This document shows, piece after piece, positions 26,687 to 36,082 of a stretch of 64,000 nucleotides of DNA (positions are counted from its first letter, which is position 1; the number at the start of each line of letters is the position of its first letter). The notes below the pieces were generated by a model. That model was not told the DNA's origin. It did no database searches and was given only the letters and a program-made list of their open reading frames with translations. A program made the translations under genes and the position numbers. This DNA comes from Bacteroidales bacterium (GTDB lineage Bacteria; Bacteroidota; Bacteroidia; Bacteroidales; UBA932), in assembly GCA_015060325.1 (NCBI GenBank), contig SUYQ01000001.1, forward strand, positions 124,001 through 188,000, given 5' to 3'.

Positions 26687-28546
26687 ATGAAAGTCTGTCT
26701 GTGTGCTCTTCTCTGTGTCCTTTGTATTGCACAATGTACTCCCAAAGATGAGCCTTATGTAGAGCATATTGATGTGCTTGTGATCGGTGGAGGAGCCAGT
26801 GGCATAGCTGCCGGTATTCAGTCTGCCAGGATGGAGGTTCCGACCATGGTTGTCGAAGAAACTCCTTGGATAGGTGGAATGCTTACATCAGCAGGTGTCA
26901 GTTGTGTAGATGGCAATTATAATCTTCGAAGCGGTATCTTTGGTGAATTTGCTGACTCACTGGCAAAGAGATATGGCGGTTGGGAAGAACTCAAGACAGG
27001 CTGGGTGAGTCATATCAATTTTGAACCTCATGTCGGGCAGGAAGTTCTGACTGATATGGCTACCTCTTGCGGAGAGTATCTTGATGTCAGACGTCAGACG
27101 AGTGTCAGGGATGTAAAAAAAGTCGGAGATTCATGGGAAGTTCTTATCATGGACAAGGATGGAAATGAATATAAGGTCACGGCTGACGTATTGATTGACG
27201 GTACCGAGCTTGGCGATGTCGCCAAGGCGTGCGGTGTAGAATATAGGATAGGCATGGAATCTGCCTCTCAGACAGGAGAATCGATAGCACCGGAAAAAGC
27301 AAATGATATCATTCAGGATCTTACATATGTCGCTATACTGAAGGATTATGGTCCTGATGCTGACATGACCATAGCAAAACCTGAAGGCTACGATCCTGCT
27401 CCTTTTTACAATAGTGCAGTCAATCCGCATAACACATTGTCAGAGACTGGCCAGACCATATGGCCAGCTGAGAACATGATCACATATGGGGCTATTCCGA
27501 ATGGAAAATATATGATAAATTGGCCGATATATGGCAATGACTATTATGTAAATTCCATTGAAATGACTCCGGAAGAGAGAAATGAGGCGTATAAGGCAGC
27601 CAAGAACTTTACGCTTTCTTTTCTCTATTTCATCCAGACTGAACTTGGCATGAAGAATCTCGGACTTGCTGACGATGAATTCCCTACAGAAGATAAATTG
27701 CCTTTCTTCCCATACCATAGGGAGTCAAGGCGTATTGTCGGAGAGGCGTTCTTTACTGTAGATGCAGCAGCCAGACCTTATGATTTCAATTATTATAGGA
27801 CAGGCATAGCAGTCGGAGATTATGCGGTGGATCACCATCATTTCCGTCATCCGCAGTGGAGAAATCTCCCTGATCTGCATTTCTATCCTATCCCATCGTA
27901 TAATGTGCCGATGGGTGTAATGCTGCCTAAGAATACTGAGGGTCTGATTGTGGCGGAAAAATCGGTTTCCGTTTCAAATCTGGTCAATGGAACAACGAGG
28001 CTTCAGCCGGTTGTCCTGCAACTCGGTCAAGCTGCAGGAGCCTTGGCAGCGCTTTCTCAGTTGAATGATATTCCTGTCAAAGAAGTAGATATCCGTAAGG
28101 TTCAGGAAGTCCTGCTTGCGTCAGGATGTTATATAATGCCATATCTTGATCTCCCTTCCGATCACCCTCATTTCAAAGTTCTCCAGCGGATAGGTGTTAC
28201 TGGAATACTACGTGGTGAAGGACGTAATGTGGGTTGGGCGAACCAGACATGGTTCCGCGCTGAAGATCCTCTGCTTGCAGAAGACCTCTATATGGAGGAA
28301 TTCCTCCATGGTGATATCGGCTTGGATGAAGGAGCTGTGACAGTGGGTGAGATGATGACAGCTGTCAGAAATCTCGGCGGACGTCTCTCATCTGCATCCG
28401 ACAGCGAATGCTGGAAATCACTCGGTCTGGATTCATATGATCCGGAAAGAGTTGCAACGAGACTGGAGGCTGCTGTGGTCATAGACTCGGCATTCGATCC
28501 GTTCAATATGCTTAAAGTTGATTATAACGGAAACTATATAAGATAA
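26687..28546 (+). CDS. FAD-dependent oxidoreductase lipoprotein (FAD_oxidored family)
   Basis: 619 residues from ATG 26687, chosen because it gives a lipoprotein signal (MKVCLCALLCVLCIAQC). Earlier in-frame codons overlap the promoter or add only MMFNT. IDVLVIGGGASGIAAGIQSA (about residues 29-48) is the Rossmann dinucleotide-binding motif, followed by WIGGMLTSAGVSCVDGNY, and GTTRLQPVVLQLGQAAGALA closes the FAD fold. This family is frequent in Bacteroidetes PULs; substrate unknown, possibly a sugar. First gene of the PUL. Its TAA touches the ATG of GH92. Confidence 0.9.
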   Translation: MKVCLCALLCVLCIAQCTPKDEPYVEHIDVLVIGGGASGIAAGIQSARMEVPTMVVEETPWIGGMLTSAGVSCVDGNYNLRSGIFGEFADSLAKRYGGWEELKTGWVSHINFEPHVGQEVLTDMATSCGEYLDVRRQTSVRDVKKVGDSWEVLIMDKDGNEYKVTADVLIDGTELGDVAKACGVEYRIGMESASQTGESIAPEKANDIIQDLTYVAILKDYGPDADMTIAKPEGYDPAPFYNSAVNPHNTLSETGQTIWPAENMITYGAIPNGKYMINWPIYGNDYYVNSIEMTPEERNEAYKAAKNFTLSFLYFIQTELGMKNLGLADDEFPTEDKLPFFPYHRESRRIVGEAFFTVDAAARPYDFNYYRTGIAVGDYAVDHHHFRHPQWRNLPDLHFYPIPSYNVPMGVMLPKNTEGLIVAEKSVSVSNLVNGTTRLQPVVLQLGQAAGALAALSQLNDIPVKEVDIRKVQEVLLASGCYIMPYLDLPSDHPHFKVLQRIGVTGILRGEGRNVGWANQTWFRAEDPLLAEDLYMEEFLHGDIGLDEGAVTVGEMMTAVRNLGGRLSSASDSECWKSLGLDSYDPERVATRLEAAVVIDSAFDPFNMLKVDYNGNYIR

Positions 28547-30726
28547 ATGAACAGGTTTCTTTCGTCAGCACTTCTTCTTGCGCTGATTTCTTGCGCTGAA
28601 AATCCAGTAGGGGGGGGTATAATCATTTAACAGTTGATCCCCTCATTGGATCTGGTGGACACGGACATGTCTTTGTCGGTGCCAATGTGCCACACGGCAT
28701 GATTTCGGTCGGTCCGAACAATATTTCAGAAGGCTGGGACTGGTGCTCCGGCTATCATGATTCAGAACATACGATTGCGGGTTTTGCACAAACTCATCTG
28801 AGCGGTACAGGAGTTACCGATCTCGGTGAGATTGTGCTGATGCCTTATATAGGTCAACCTTCATTTGTAAAAGGTACAGCCGGTTCGGATGGATTTGCAG
28901 TGGCTTTTGACAAGAATGACGAGATCGTACGTCCGGGCTATTATGAAGTCACCCTAATGAATGATACGCTTTCTGTCATGCTTACCGCCAGTGAGCGTGT
29001 GGCGTATCACCGATATCAGAAAAGCAGTGCCGCTGCGGATAAGGACCTGGGTCTGATCCTGGACCTCAAGTCATCTGCACGTTCGCTTCTTTTCAGACAA
29101 GGTCTTCAGGAGGCGGAATTCAGACAGCTGGATCAGAATACGGTTGTAGGTTATAGAAAGTCAGATGAGTGGGCAAGGGATCATATGGTCTATTATGCTG
29201 CCCGTTTCAGTCAGCCCATAGTATCTGTATCTGGTGAAAACCCGGTTTACGCTATCAGTTTCGGTAACGAAGAGATTGTTGAGGCACGTGTGTCGGTATC
29301 ATATGATTCTGTTGAGGGTGCCCTTGCAAATCTGAAAACTGAAAGGGAGCAATCCTTTGAGGATGCTCTTGCTACAGCTGAAGAGAAATGGATTACGGAA
29401 CTCTCCAAGATCGAATTCAAAGGTCTTGATGCAAAGATAGATACCATATTCTATACCTCGCTCTATCATACCGCTTTTGCTCCTCAGCTTTTTTCTGATG
29501 CCGGCCAGCCGGATGAATATACGATATTTTCTACATGGGACACATATAGAGCGGCTCATCCTTTATATAATATAATAGATGAGAGGGCGGGTGATTACGT
29601 GAATTCCCTTATCAGGATTTCTGAAGAGTCGGGGAGGCTGCCGGTATGGCACCTTGCCGGATATGAGACAGACTGTATGGTAGGCGTTCATTCGGTTCCG
29701 ATCATTGTAGATGCTGCGCTCAAGGGGGTAGAGGGTGTCGACGCAGAGCGTGCCTTTACCCAGGTAAGAAAATTTGCTCAGCAGCAGGTACCTGACGGCG
29801 GACTGGAGTTTATCGATAAGATAGGATATCTTCCGGCAGACAAGGTGAACTGGTCTGTGTCCAGAGCTTTGGAGTATTGTATTGATGATGATGCTGTTGC
29901 ACGTCTTGCACAGGCACTCGGAGATACGGAAACTGCAGATTATTATTTTGACCGTTCGAAGAACTATCGCCACTATTTCGATCCTGTTACAGGATATATG
30001 AGGGGAAAACTTTCGGACGGCACATTCCGAGAGCCATATGATCCGTCTTTCTCGCTGCACGAAGAGGCTGATTATGTGGAGGGTAACGGATGGCAGTATA
30101 CATGGCTTGTTCCTCATGATCCACACGGTCTTATCTCGCTCTTCGGTGGAGAAGAACCATTCCTCAGACAGCTTGATGCGCTTTTCCTTGCTGATGAAAC
30201 CCTGAATGAGGGGGCATCAGCTGATATTACAGGAATGATCGGTCAGTATGCTCATGGCAATGAGCCCAGTCATCATACACTATATCTTTATGCATATGCG
30301 GGACAGCAGTATAAGACAGCCGAAAAGGTTCGTGAAGTATGCAGAGAATTCTATACGACAGAGCCTGACGGTCTGATCGGTAATGAGGACTGCGGCCAGA
30401 TGTCCGCATGGTATGTCTTTACGACTCTAGGATTCTACCCTGTCCATCCGACAGCAGGAGTCTACGTGTTTGGTTCTCCATTGTGTCATGAAGCTGTGAT
30501 TCATACTGTTGATGGAACAGATTTCAAGATCGTAGCACGAAACAACAGCGATGAGAACATCTACATACAGTCTGTGACCCTCAACGGGAAGCCTTATGAT
30601 AGGTCATGGATCTCGCATGAAGACCTGATGAAGGGTGGTGAGCTGGTATTTGAGATGGGGGATGAACCGTCGGATTTCGGCTCTTCTACCCGATCTCGCC
30701 CTTTTGCTGAAATGATAATTGAATAA
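28547..30726 (+). CDS. GH92 family alpha-mannosidase lipoprotein, frame broken at a G8 tract
   Basis: The first frame starts at ATG 28547 with a lipoprotein signal (RFLSSALLLALISCAENP), meets eight G (28610-28617) and stops at 28628. The GH92 body is read in another frame from 28618 to 30726, with VDPLIGSGGHGHVFVGANVP at its start, HGNEPSHH (catalytic acid Glu region) and NEDCGQMSAWYVFTTLGFYP near the end, about 700 residues in all. Six or nine G would join the frames. So this copy is off (or uses an internal start such as ATG 28687, without a signal peptide), or the base count is a sequencing error. GH92 enzymes remove alpha-linked mannose, calcium-dependently, often from N-glycans or yeast mannan. 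Confidence 0.88.
28610..28617 (+). repeat. Poly-G tract (8 G) at the GH92 5' end
   Basis: Eight consecutive G, the point where the signal-peptide frame and the GH92 frame separate. Such tracts slip easily during replication and can switch genes on and off. Confidence 0.85.
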
Positions 30727-30735
30727 TCAGATAAT

Positions 30736-33700
30736 ATGATGAAGAATAAAATTTTATTGAAGGCCCTGATGGTGTCTTTGGCATTGTTTCTTCCTGTGGC
30801 AGTATTTGCGGGTACGCCGGTAAAGGGAGTGGTAACCGATGCCACCGGATATCCGTTGATAGGTGCTATGGTCTATGAACCGGGTACTTCTAACGGTACT
30901 ATGACTGACATAGACGGAAATTACGAACTTACCGTGTCTTCAGACAATGCGACAATTTCGTTCTCGTTGATGGGTTATCTTGAACTTACCGAGAACGTCG
31001 CCGGAAGAAGTATCATCAACGCTACTCTACAGGATGATACGCAGACTCTGGAAGAGGTTGTCGTAGTCGGATATGGCGTTCAGAAGAAAGGAACGATGAC
31101 CGGTTCTGTCGCTTCTGTTAATTCTGAAGCATTGACCAAGGCTCCGACCGATAATGTATCCAATATGTTGGGAGGAAAACTTCCTGGTCTGGTTTCAAGA
31201 CAGACAACCGGTCTTCCTGGTGAAAATCAGGCAGAGATCTATATCCGTGGTGTCTCGACGACCGGTTCATCTGCACCTCTGGTCCTTGTGGACGGTGTGG
31301 AAAGAGACTTCTCCAATCTCGATCCTTCGGAAATCGCCAATATCACAATCCTCAAGGATGCTGCATCGGCAGCCGTGTATGGTGTCAAGGGTGCCAATGG
31401 TGTAATCCTCGTGACTACAAAGCGTGGAGATGCAGCAAAGACCACGGTGACGTACAATGGTGCAGTGACTCTTTCACAGAATGCTGATATGATCGATCTT
31501 CTTGATGGTCCAGGTTTTGCCTACTGGCACAACCTGGCTTCTGACCTTGATGGTATTGACAGGCAGTATTCTGATGAAGAAATCGGATATATCGTGAACG
31601 GAAATGATCCGCAGGGTGTGATGGGCAATACTAATTGGCTTGATCTCATCTTCAAGAAGGTGGCCGTAGGACATAACCACAATGTCAGCGTTACGGGTGG
31701 TACGGACAAGGTGCGATACTTCCTGGGTGGAAGTGTTCTTGATCAGGACGGTATCATCAGCGACGTATGGTTCCGCCGTTATAATCTTCGTTCCAACATC
31801 GATATAGACCTTACCGACCGTCTCAGCATCAAGCTGGATGTCTCAGGCCGTATAGAGAACCGTCATCAGCCGGGAGTGTCAGCCGGCAGCAGCGATCCGA
31901 CAGCCTCTTTGGATAACGGAGGTGCCGAGTATGGCTACAAGAACATAATCTTCTATGCGATCTCCGCACGTCCTACAGTCAATCCTCAGATGCCGGACGG
32001 AACATATATCGGATATCAGAATCCTTTGATAGCGCGCGATCATTCAGGTTTCAACAAGAAGAACAACAGCTATATCCAGACCTCTGCCACCATATCATAT
32101 AAGATTCCAGGAGTGGAAGGTCTTACAGCCAAGGGTCTCTTCAGTTATGACTTCCAGAATACTCTCCAGAAGAAGCTTACGACTCCATATCTTCAGACTA
32201 CACCTCAGTATGGTACGCGTAAGGATGGTTACATGACTATGACTCCAGGTAACTCACCGCACTCAGCGTCAGGTATCAACCAGCTCACAGAGTCTCATAC
32301 TCTTTTCAGCCGCTTCACTTATACGCTTCAACTCAATTATGCCAACAATTTCGGCAAGCATGAAGTCGGAGCCGATCTCGTATGGGAACAGAGCGGAACC
32401 AATGCCCGCACATTCAGTGCTTCGAAGCAGAATTTCCCTATCACCGAAATTCCTGATCTCAATTTCAGTTCAGAGGTCACTCCGAACTCAGTAACCGGTT
32501 ATCATTCTGATACAGGACGTCAGGGACTTCTTTTCAGAGGAAACTATGCCTACGACAATAAGTACATGGTACAGGCATCTGTTCGTGGTGACTGGTCAGC
32601 CAAATTCGCCAAGGGTAACCGTTTAGGAGTATTCCCTGCCGTATCGATCGGTTGGAAGATTTCTGAGGAAGGATTCATGGAGAGTACACGTGGAGTGCTT
32701 GACAACCTCAAGCTCCGTGCATCCTATGGTATCCTAGGTAATGACGCTATCTCGGACTTCCTCTTCCTTCAGGGACTGTCGCTCAGTTCTAAACCGACTG
32801 CTGTGATCGGTGGTGTACCTAGCCAGAGCCTCTCGACATCGTCTGTCCCTAATAAGGATATTACATGGGAGACTACGACTACATACAATATCGGTCTGGA
32901 TGCTTCACTTTGGAACCGGATGCTCTCTATCGAAGCTGATGCATTCTATAAGGTGACTACAGATATTCTTCAGAGTCAGGCCGGCCAGATGCCGCCTTCA
33001 ATCGGAGGAAACTACTCTCAGATAATAAATGGAGGTATCGTTGACGTCAGGGGATTTGAAGTGGTTCTCGGACACTCCAACCGTGTGGGAGAGTTCAGCT
33101 ACAATCTTTCTGCAAATGCGTCCTTTGCACGTAACAGATATGTGAGCACAAATGACAGCGACAACATCCCTATGTATCAGAGTAAGATAGGGCAGCCTCT
33201 TGGCGGAGTCCTCGGTTATGTTTCTGACGGTCTCTATCAGAGCGAGGAAGAGATTGCAGCCTCTCCGTTGTATAACAGTGGCGTACGTGTCGGCGACATC
33301 AAGTACAAGGACCTCAATGGTGACGGTAAGATCACAGCTGAGGACCGTACATGGATAGCTGGAAGTCAGATGCCGGAAGTGATGTTCGGACTGAATTTCG
33401 ACTTTGAGTGGAAAGGTATTGATTTCTCGATGTTCTTCCAGGGTGCAACCAATACGGACATCATGCTCTGCGGTACATATGGCGCGCTAGGATTCTCTGA
33501 CGGTACATATTATACCCAGGCGTTCAAATGGGGCAGTAACCCTCCTAAATACCTTGTTGAAGGTAGCTGGAGGCCTGATAATACCAATGCGCAGTATCCT
33601 CGTCTAAGTACGCAGTCTTCTACAAATAATGTCCTTCCTAGTGATTTCTGGAAACGCGACGCCACATATCTGCGTCTCAAGAATCTCCAGCTCGGATATA

Positions 33701-33885
33701 CTCTTCCGTCAGATGTCACAAGGAAATTCTATGTTGAGAATCTGCGTGTGTATTTCAGCGCAAGTAACGTATTTACCTTGTCTGCACTCTCGAAACTCGG
33801 AATCGATCCCGAGGCACCGAGCGTGAACAACGGATACTATCCTCAGCAGAGGGTATTCAGTTTCGGTCTCAGTCTTACATTCTAA
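30736..33885 (+). CDS. SusC/RagA family TonB-dependent outer-membrane transporter
   Basis: 1049 residues. A signal peptide is followed by a carboxypeptidase-regulatory-like domain (VKGVVTDATGYPLIGAMVYE, about 29-48), then LEEVVVVGYGVQKKGTMTGS, the SusC motif just before the plug domain (about 120-235), then the 22-strand barrel ending in the aromatic C-terminus SFGLSLTF. It imports oligosaccharides across the outer membrane with TonB energy, with SusD as lid. Pairs with the SusD gene 3 bases downstream. It has no signalling (STN) domain at the N-terminus. Confidence 0.97.
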   Translation: MMKNKILLKALMVSLALFLPVAVFAGTPVKGVVTDATGYPLIGAMVYEPGTSNGTMTDIDGNYELTVSSDNATISFSLMGYLELTENVAGRSIINATLQDDTQTLEEVVVVGYGVQKKGTMTGSVASVNSEALTKAPTDNVSNMLGGKLPGLVSRQTTGLPGENQAEIYIRGVSTTGSSAPLVLVDGVERDFSNLDPSEIANITILKDAASAAVYGVKGANGVILVTTKRGDAAKTTVTYNGAVTLSQNADMIDLLDGPGFAYWHNLASDLDGIDRQYSDEEIGYIVNGNDPQGVMGNTNWLDLIFKKVAVGHNHNVSVTGGTDKVRYFLGGSVLDQDGIISDVWFRRYNLRSNIDIDLTDRLSIKLDVSGRIENRHQPGVSAGSSDPTASLDNGGAEYGYKNIIFYAISARPTVNPQMPDGTYIGYQNPLIARDHSGFNKKNNSYIQTSATISYKIPGVEGLTAKGLFSYDFQNTLQKKLTTPYLQTTPQYGTRKDGYMTMTPGNSPHSASGINQLTESHTLFSRFTYTLQLNYANNFGKHEVGADLVWEQSGTNARTFSASKQNFPITEIPDLNFSSEVTPNSVTGYHSDTGRQGLLFRGNYAYDNKYMVQASVRGDWSAKFAKGNRLGVFPAVSIGWKISEEGFMESTRGVLDNLKLRASYGILGNDAISDFLFLQGLSLSSKPTAVIGGVPSQSLSTSSVPNKDITWETTTTYNIGLDASLWNRMLSIEADAFYKVTTDILQSQAGQMPPSIGGNYSQIINGGIVDVRGFEVVLGHSNRVGEFSYNLSANASFARNRYVSTNDSDNIPMYQSKIGQPLGGVLGYVSDGLYQSEEEIAASPLYNSGVRVGDIKYKDLNGDGKITAEDRTWIAGSQMPEVMFGLNFDFEWKGIDFSMFFQGATNTDIMLCGTYGALGFSDGTYYTQAFKWGSNPPKYLVEGSWRPDNTNAQYPRLSTQSSTNNVLPSDFWKRDATYLRLKNLQLGYTLPSDVTRKFYVENLRVYFSASNVFTLSALSKLGIDPEAPSVNNGYYPQQRVFSFGLSLTF

Positions 33886-33888
33886 AAC

Positions 33889-35592
33889 ATGTTAAAGATG
33901 AAAAAAGCAATATACCTTATCATATCTGGCATCCTTTTGGGTGGACTTGTATCATGTAATGTGACCGATCTGGATCCAAACAATAAGTATGACTCTTCAT
34001 TCGGATTCAAGAATCAGGAGAATGTCGAGCTGTATCTCAATTCTTTCTATCCGATGACAGCAAATTTCGGCCAGTTCGGCTCCAATGCTCTTGGTGGAAG
34101 CAATTCAAGCATGTCAGATGGACTGACCGACATTCTTAAGTATGGTGCAATGGTAGCTGGTGCAGGTGACTGCAACCTTATCATGACCGTTGACGGTCAG
34201 CAGGGCATCAACAACAACTACTTTGATGCATGGACCACATGTTATGGATGGATACGTCGCATCAATGAGTTCCTTGACGGCCTTGAGCAGAACAAATCTA
34301 ACTTCTCGGACGGGCAGGTTGCACGTTTCAAGGCCGAAGCTCTATACTATAGAGCATATGCATATTTCCTTATCATGCGCTCTCATGGAATCATGCCTTC
34401 AAAGGTAGCTGAAACCGCAGACCTAGGTGCAATCCTTCATCTGGATATCAATACCCAGAATGACAAGAACAAGACACAGGCGCGCGCTACTGTTGCCCAG
34501 ACCTGGGATCAGATCGCTGCCGACCTTGAGTTTGCAATGGAACACTTGCCAGATCCGGCATCATCTAGAGGCAGACTTAACTGTTATGTTGCAAATGCTC
34601 TCTATGCACGCGCAATGCTTTATGCAGAGCGCTATGACGATGCGAAATCAGCAGTTCAGACTATCATCGACAGCGGTAGGTATGGCTATTCGGATGACTA
34701 TGCAGCTATTTTCAAGAGCCTTGACAATAAGGAAGTTATATGGGGCTGCGCCTATACATCTGGTCTGTTGACGCATTCATTCGATCAGAAGTACTCACAG
34801 CCAGGTGACATATGTACGAACGACGGAAAGGGAAGCGGCTATGCTGGTCCTACCCAGGAGTTTGTTGACTCATATGACTATGCAGACGGTACTCCGTTCG
34901 ATATCACCGATACGGAAAACAGATACATTACCAATGAGAATGCATCTGCACGTGATCCGCGTCTTGCTGCATCCGTCATGTGGAACGGTTCCCTTTGGAA
35001 GGGGCGTACTCTGGAGTGTTATGAAGGTGGTATAGACCAGAAATATATGCCATATGGTACTGTCAACAATCCTGGAAATACCGTGACAGGATATTACATG
35101 CGCAAGATGATGGATGAGTCTAACCTTGATTTTCTCGTTAACGGATCCTATCAGCCGTGGATTGAATTCCGTTTTGCGGAAATGATGCTGATATATGCAG
35201 AGTGTCTTGCACATGAAGGAAAATTTGCAGATGCCAGAAATGTGGTTGCAGAACTTCGCAAGGTACGTTTTGGCCGTGAGGATGTCGCGACTCCCGCTGT
35301 ATCTGATCTTGAAAGCGCAATCGATCTGATTCTTAAGGAAAGGGCTACAGAACTCTGCTTTGAAGGACACCGTTTCTGGGATCTCCGACGCACAGGTCGT
35401 GCTGCTGAGGTGCTGAGCGGTAAGAGATATACCGGCGTTCTCTGGAAGAAGGCTGCTGATGGTTCGTTCATACCTACAGCTGTCTCATGTGATATGGGTG
35501 CAAGAAAGTATCCTTCGAAGTTCGATGCCTTCCCTATTCCGCAGTCTGAGATAAGCAATAATACTAAGGCAATACAAAACCCTGGGTGGTAG
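33889..35592 (+). CDS. SusD/RagB family glycan-binding outer-membrane lipoprotein
   Basis: 567 residues. Signal peptide with lipobox LVSC (ATG at 33889 or 33898; both fit). TPR-like helices early (ARFKAEALYYRAYAYFLIMR) and the C-terminal ERATELCFEGHRFWDLRR pattern are typical SusD. It caps the SusC barrel at the cell surface and captures glycan. About 14 bases separate it from the next lipoprotein start at 35601 or 35610. Confidence 0.96.
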   Translation: MLKMKKAIYLIISGILLGGLVSCNVTDLDPNNKYDSSFGFKNQENVELYLNSFYPMTANFGQFGSNALGGSNSSMSDGLTDILKYGAMVAGAGDCNLIMTVDGQQGINNNYFDAWTTCYGWIRRINEFLDGLEQNKSNFSDGQVARFKAEALYYRAYAYFLIMRSHGIMPSKVAETADLGAILHLDINTQNDKNKTQARATVAQTWDQIAADLEFAMEHLPDPASSRGRLNCYVANALYARAMLYAERYDDAKSAVQTIIDSGRYGYSDDYAAIFKSLDNKEVIWGCAYTSGLLTHSFDQKYSQPGDICTNDGKGSGYAGPTQEFVDSYDYADGTPFDITDTENRYITNENASARDPRLAASVMWNGSLWKGRTLECYEGGIDQKYMPYGTVNNPGNTVTGYYMRKMMDESNLDFLVNGSYQPWIEFRFAEMMLIYAECLAHEGKFADARNVVAELRKVRFGREDVATPAVSDLESAIDLILKERATELCFEGHRFWDLRRTGRAAEVLSGKRYTGVLWKKAADGSFIPTAVSCDMGARKYPSKFDAFPIPQSEISNNTKAIQNPGW

Positions 35593-35600
35593 TGCAAAAA

Positions 35601-36047
35601 ATGAAAATTATGAAAAGATATATTTACATGATGATCATGGTCTGCATGGCAGTACTTTCCTGCCAGAAGCTGGACTATCCTGAAGCTGATTCTTCCAATA
35701 CCATCAGCTCTCTAAAATGCTTTGTGTACTATGATTCCGAAAACCTCCGGTCATATCAGGAACTTGATGTGCTGAATGGTGGAACCTTCAACCAGCAGAT
35801 GGGCGCGGTTACCTATACGTTCAATCATGAGAAATGCACGTCAGAGACCTTGAAGAACTGCCGTCTCGAGGCAACCATTCCGTCTACTGCCAAACTGGTT
35901 GAGACCGATGCTGCAGGTAACGAAACAGGTAGCGGAATAGGCGGAATGCGTGATCTCTCTGCTTCCAAGACGACTGTCTATTTCAAAGTTGTGGCTGCAG
36001 ACGGTTCGGAAAAGAAATATCAGGTGCAATTTCAATTCAATAAATAA
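35601..36047 (+). CDS. Small PUL lipoprotein with one DUF5018-like beta domain
   Basis: 148 residues from ATG 35601 (35610 also possible); signal peptide ending AVLSC. The single domain ends with TVYFKVVAADGSEKKYQVQF, the same DGS-K-Y-x-V ending seen twice in the N-terminal part of the GHL10 protein of this locus. Such beta domains are common in surface glycan-binding proteins; the family name is a tentative match. Position after SusD fits a surface binding protein (SGBP-like). Confidence 0.7.
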   Translation: MKIMKRYIYMMIMVCMAVLSCQKLDYPEADSSNTISSLKCFVYYDSENLRSYQELDVLNGGTFNQQMGAVTYTFNHEKCTSETLKNCRLEATIPSTAKLVETDAAGNETGSGIGGMRDLSASKTTVYFKVVAADGSEKKYQVQFQFNK

Positions 36048-36082
36048 AAATACTTTTTATTAACCTTTATTTTAAAACATTT

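Noticed and set aside
28600..28630. Programmed ribosomal frameshifting at the G tract of GH92
   Set aside because: No slippery heptamer of the usual A/T type or downstream stimulatory hairpin was seen; tract-length change or sequencing error explains it more simply.
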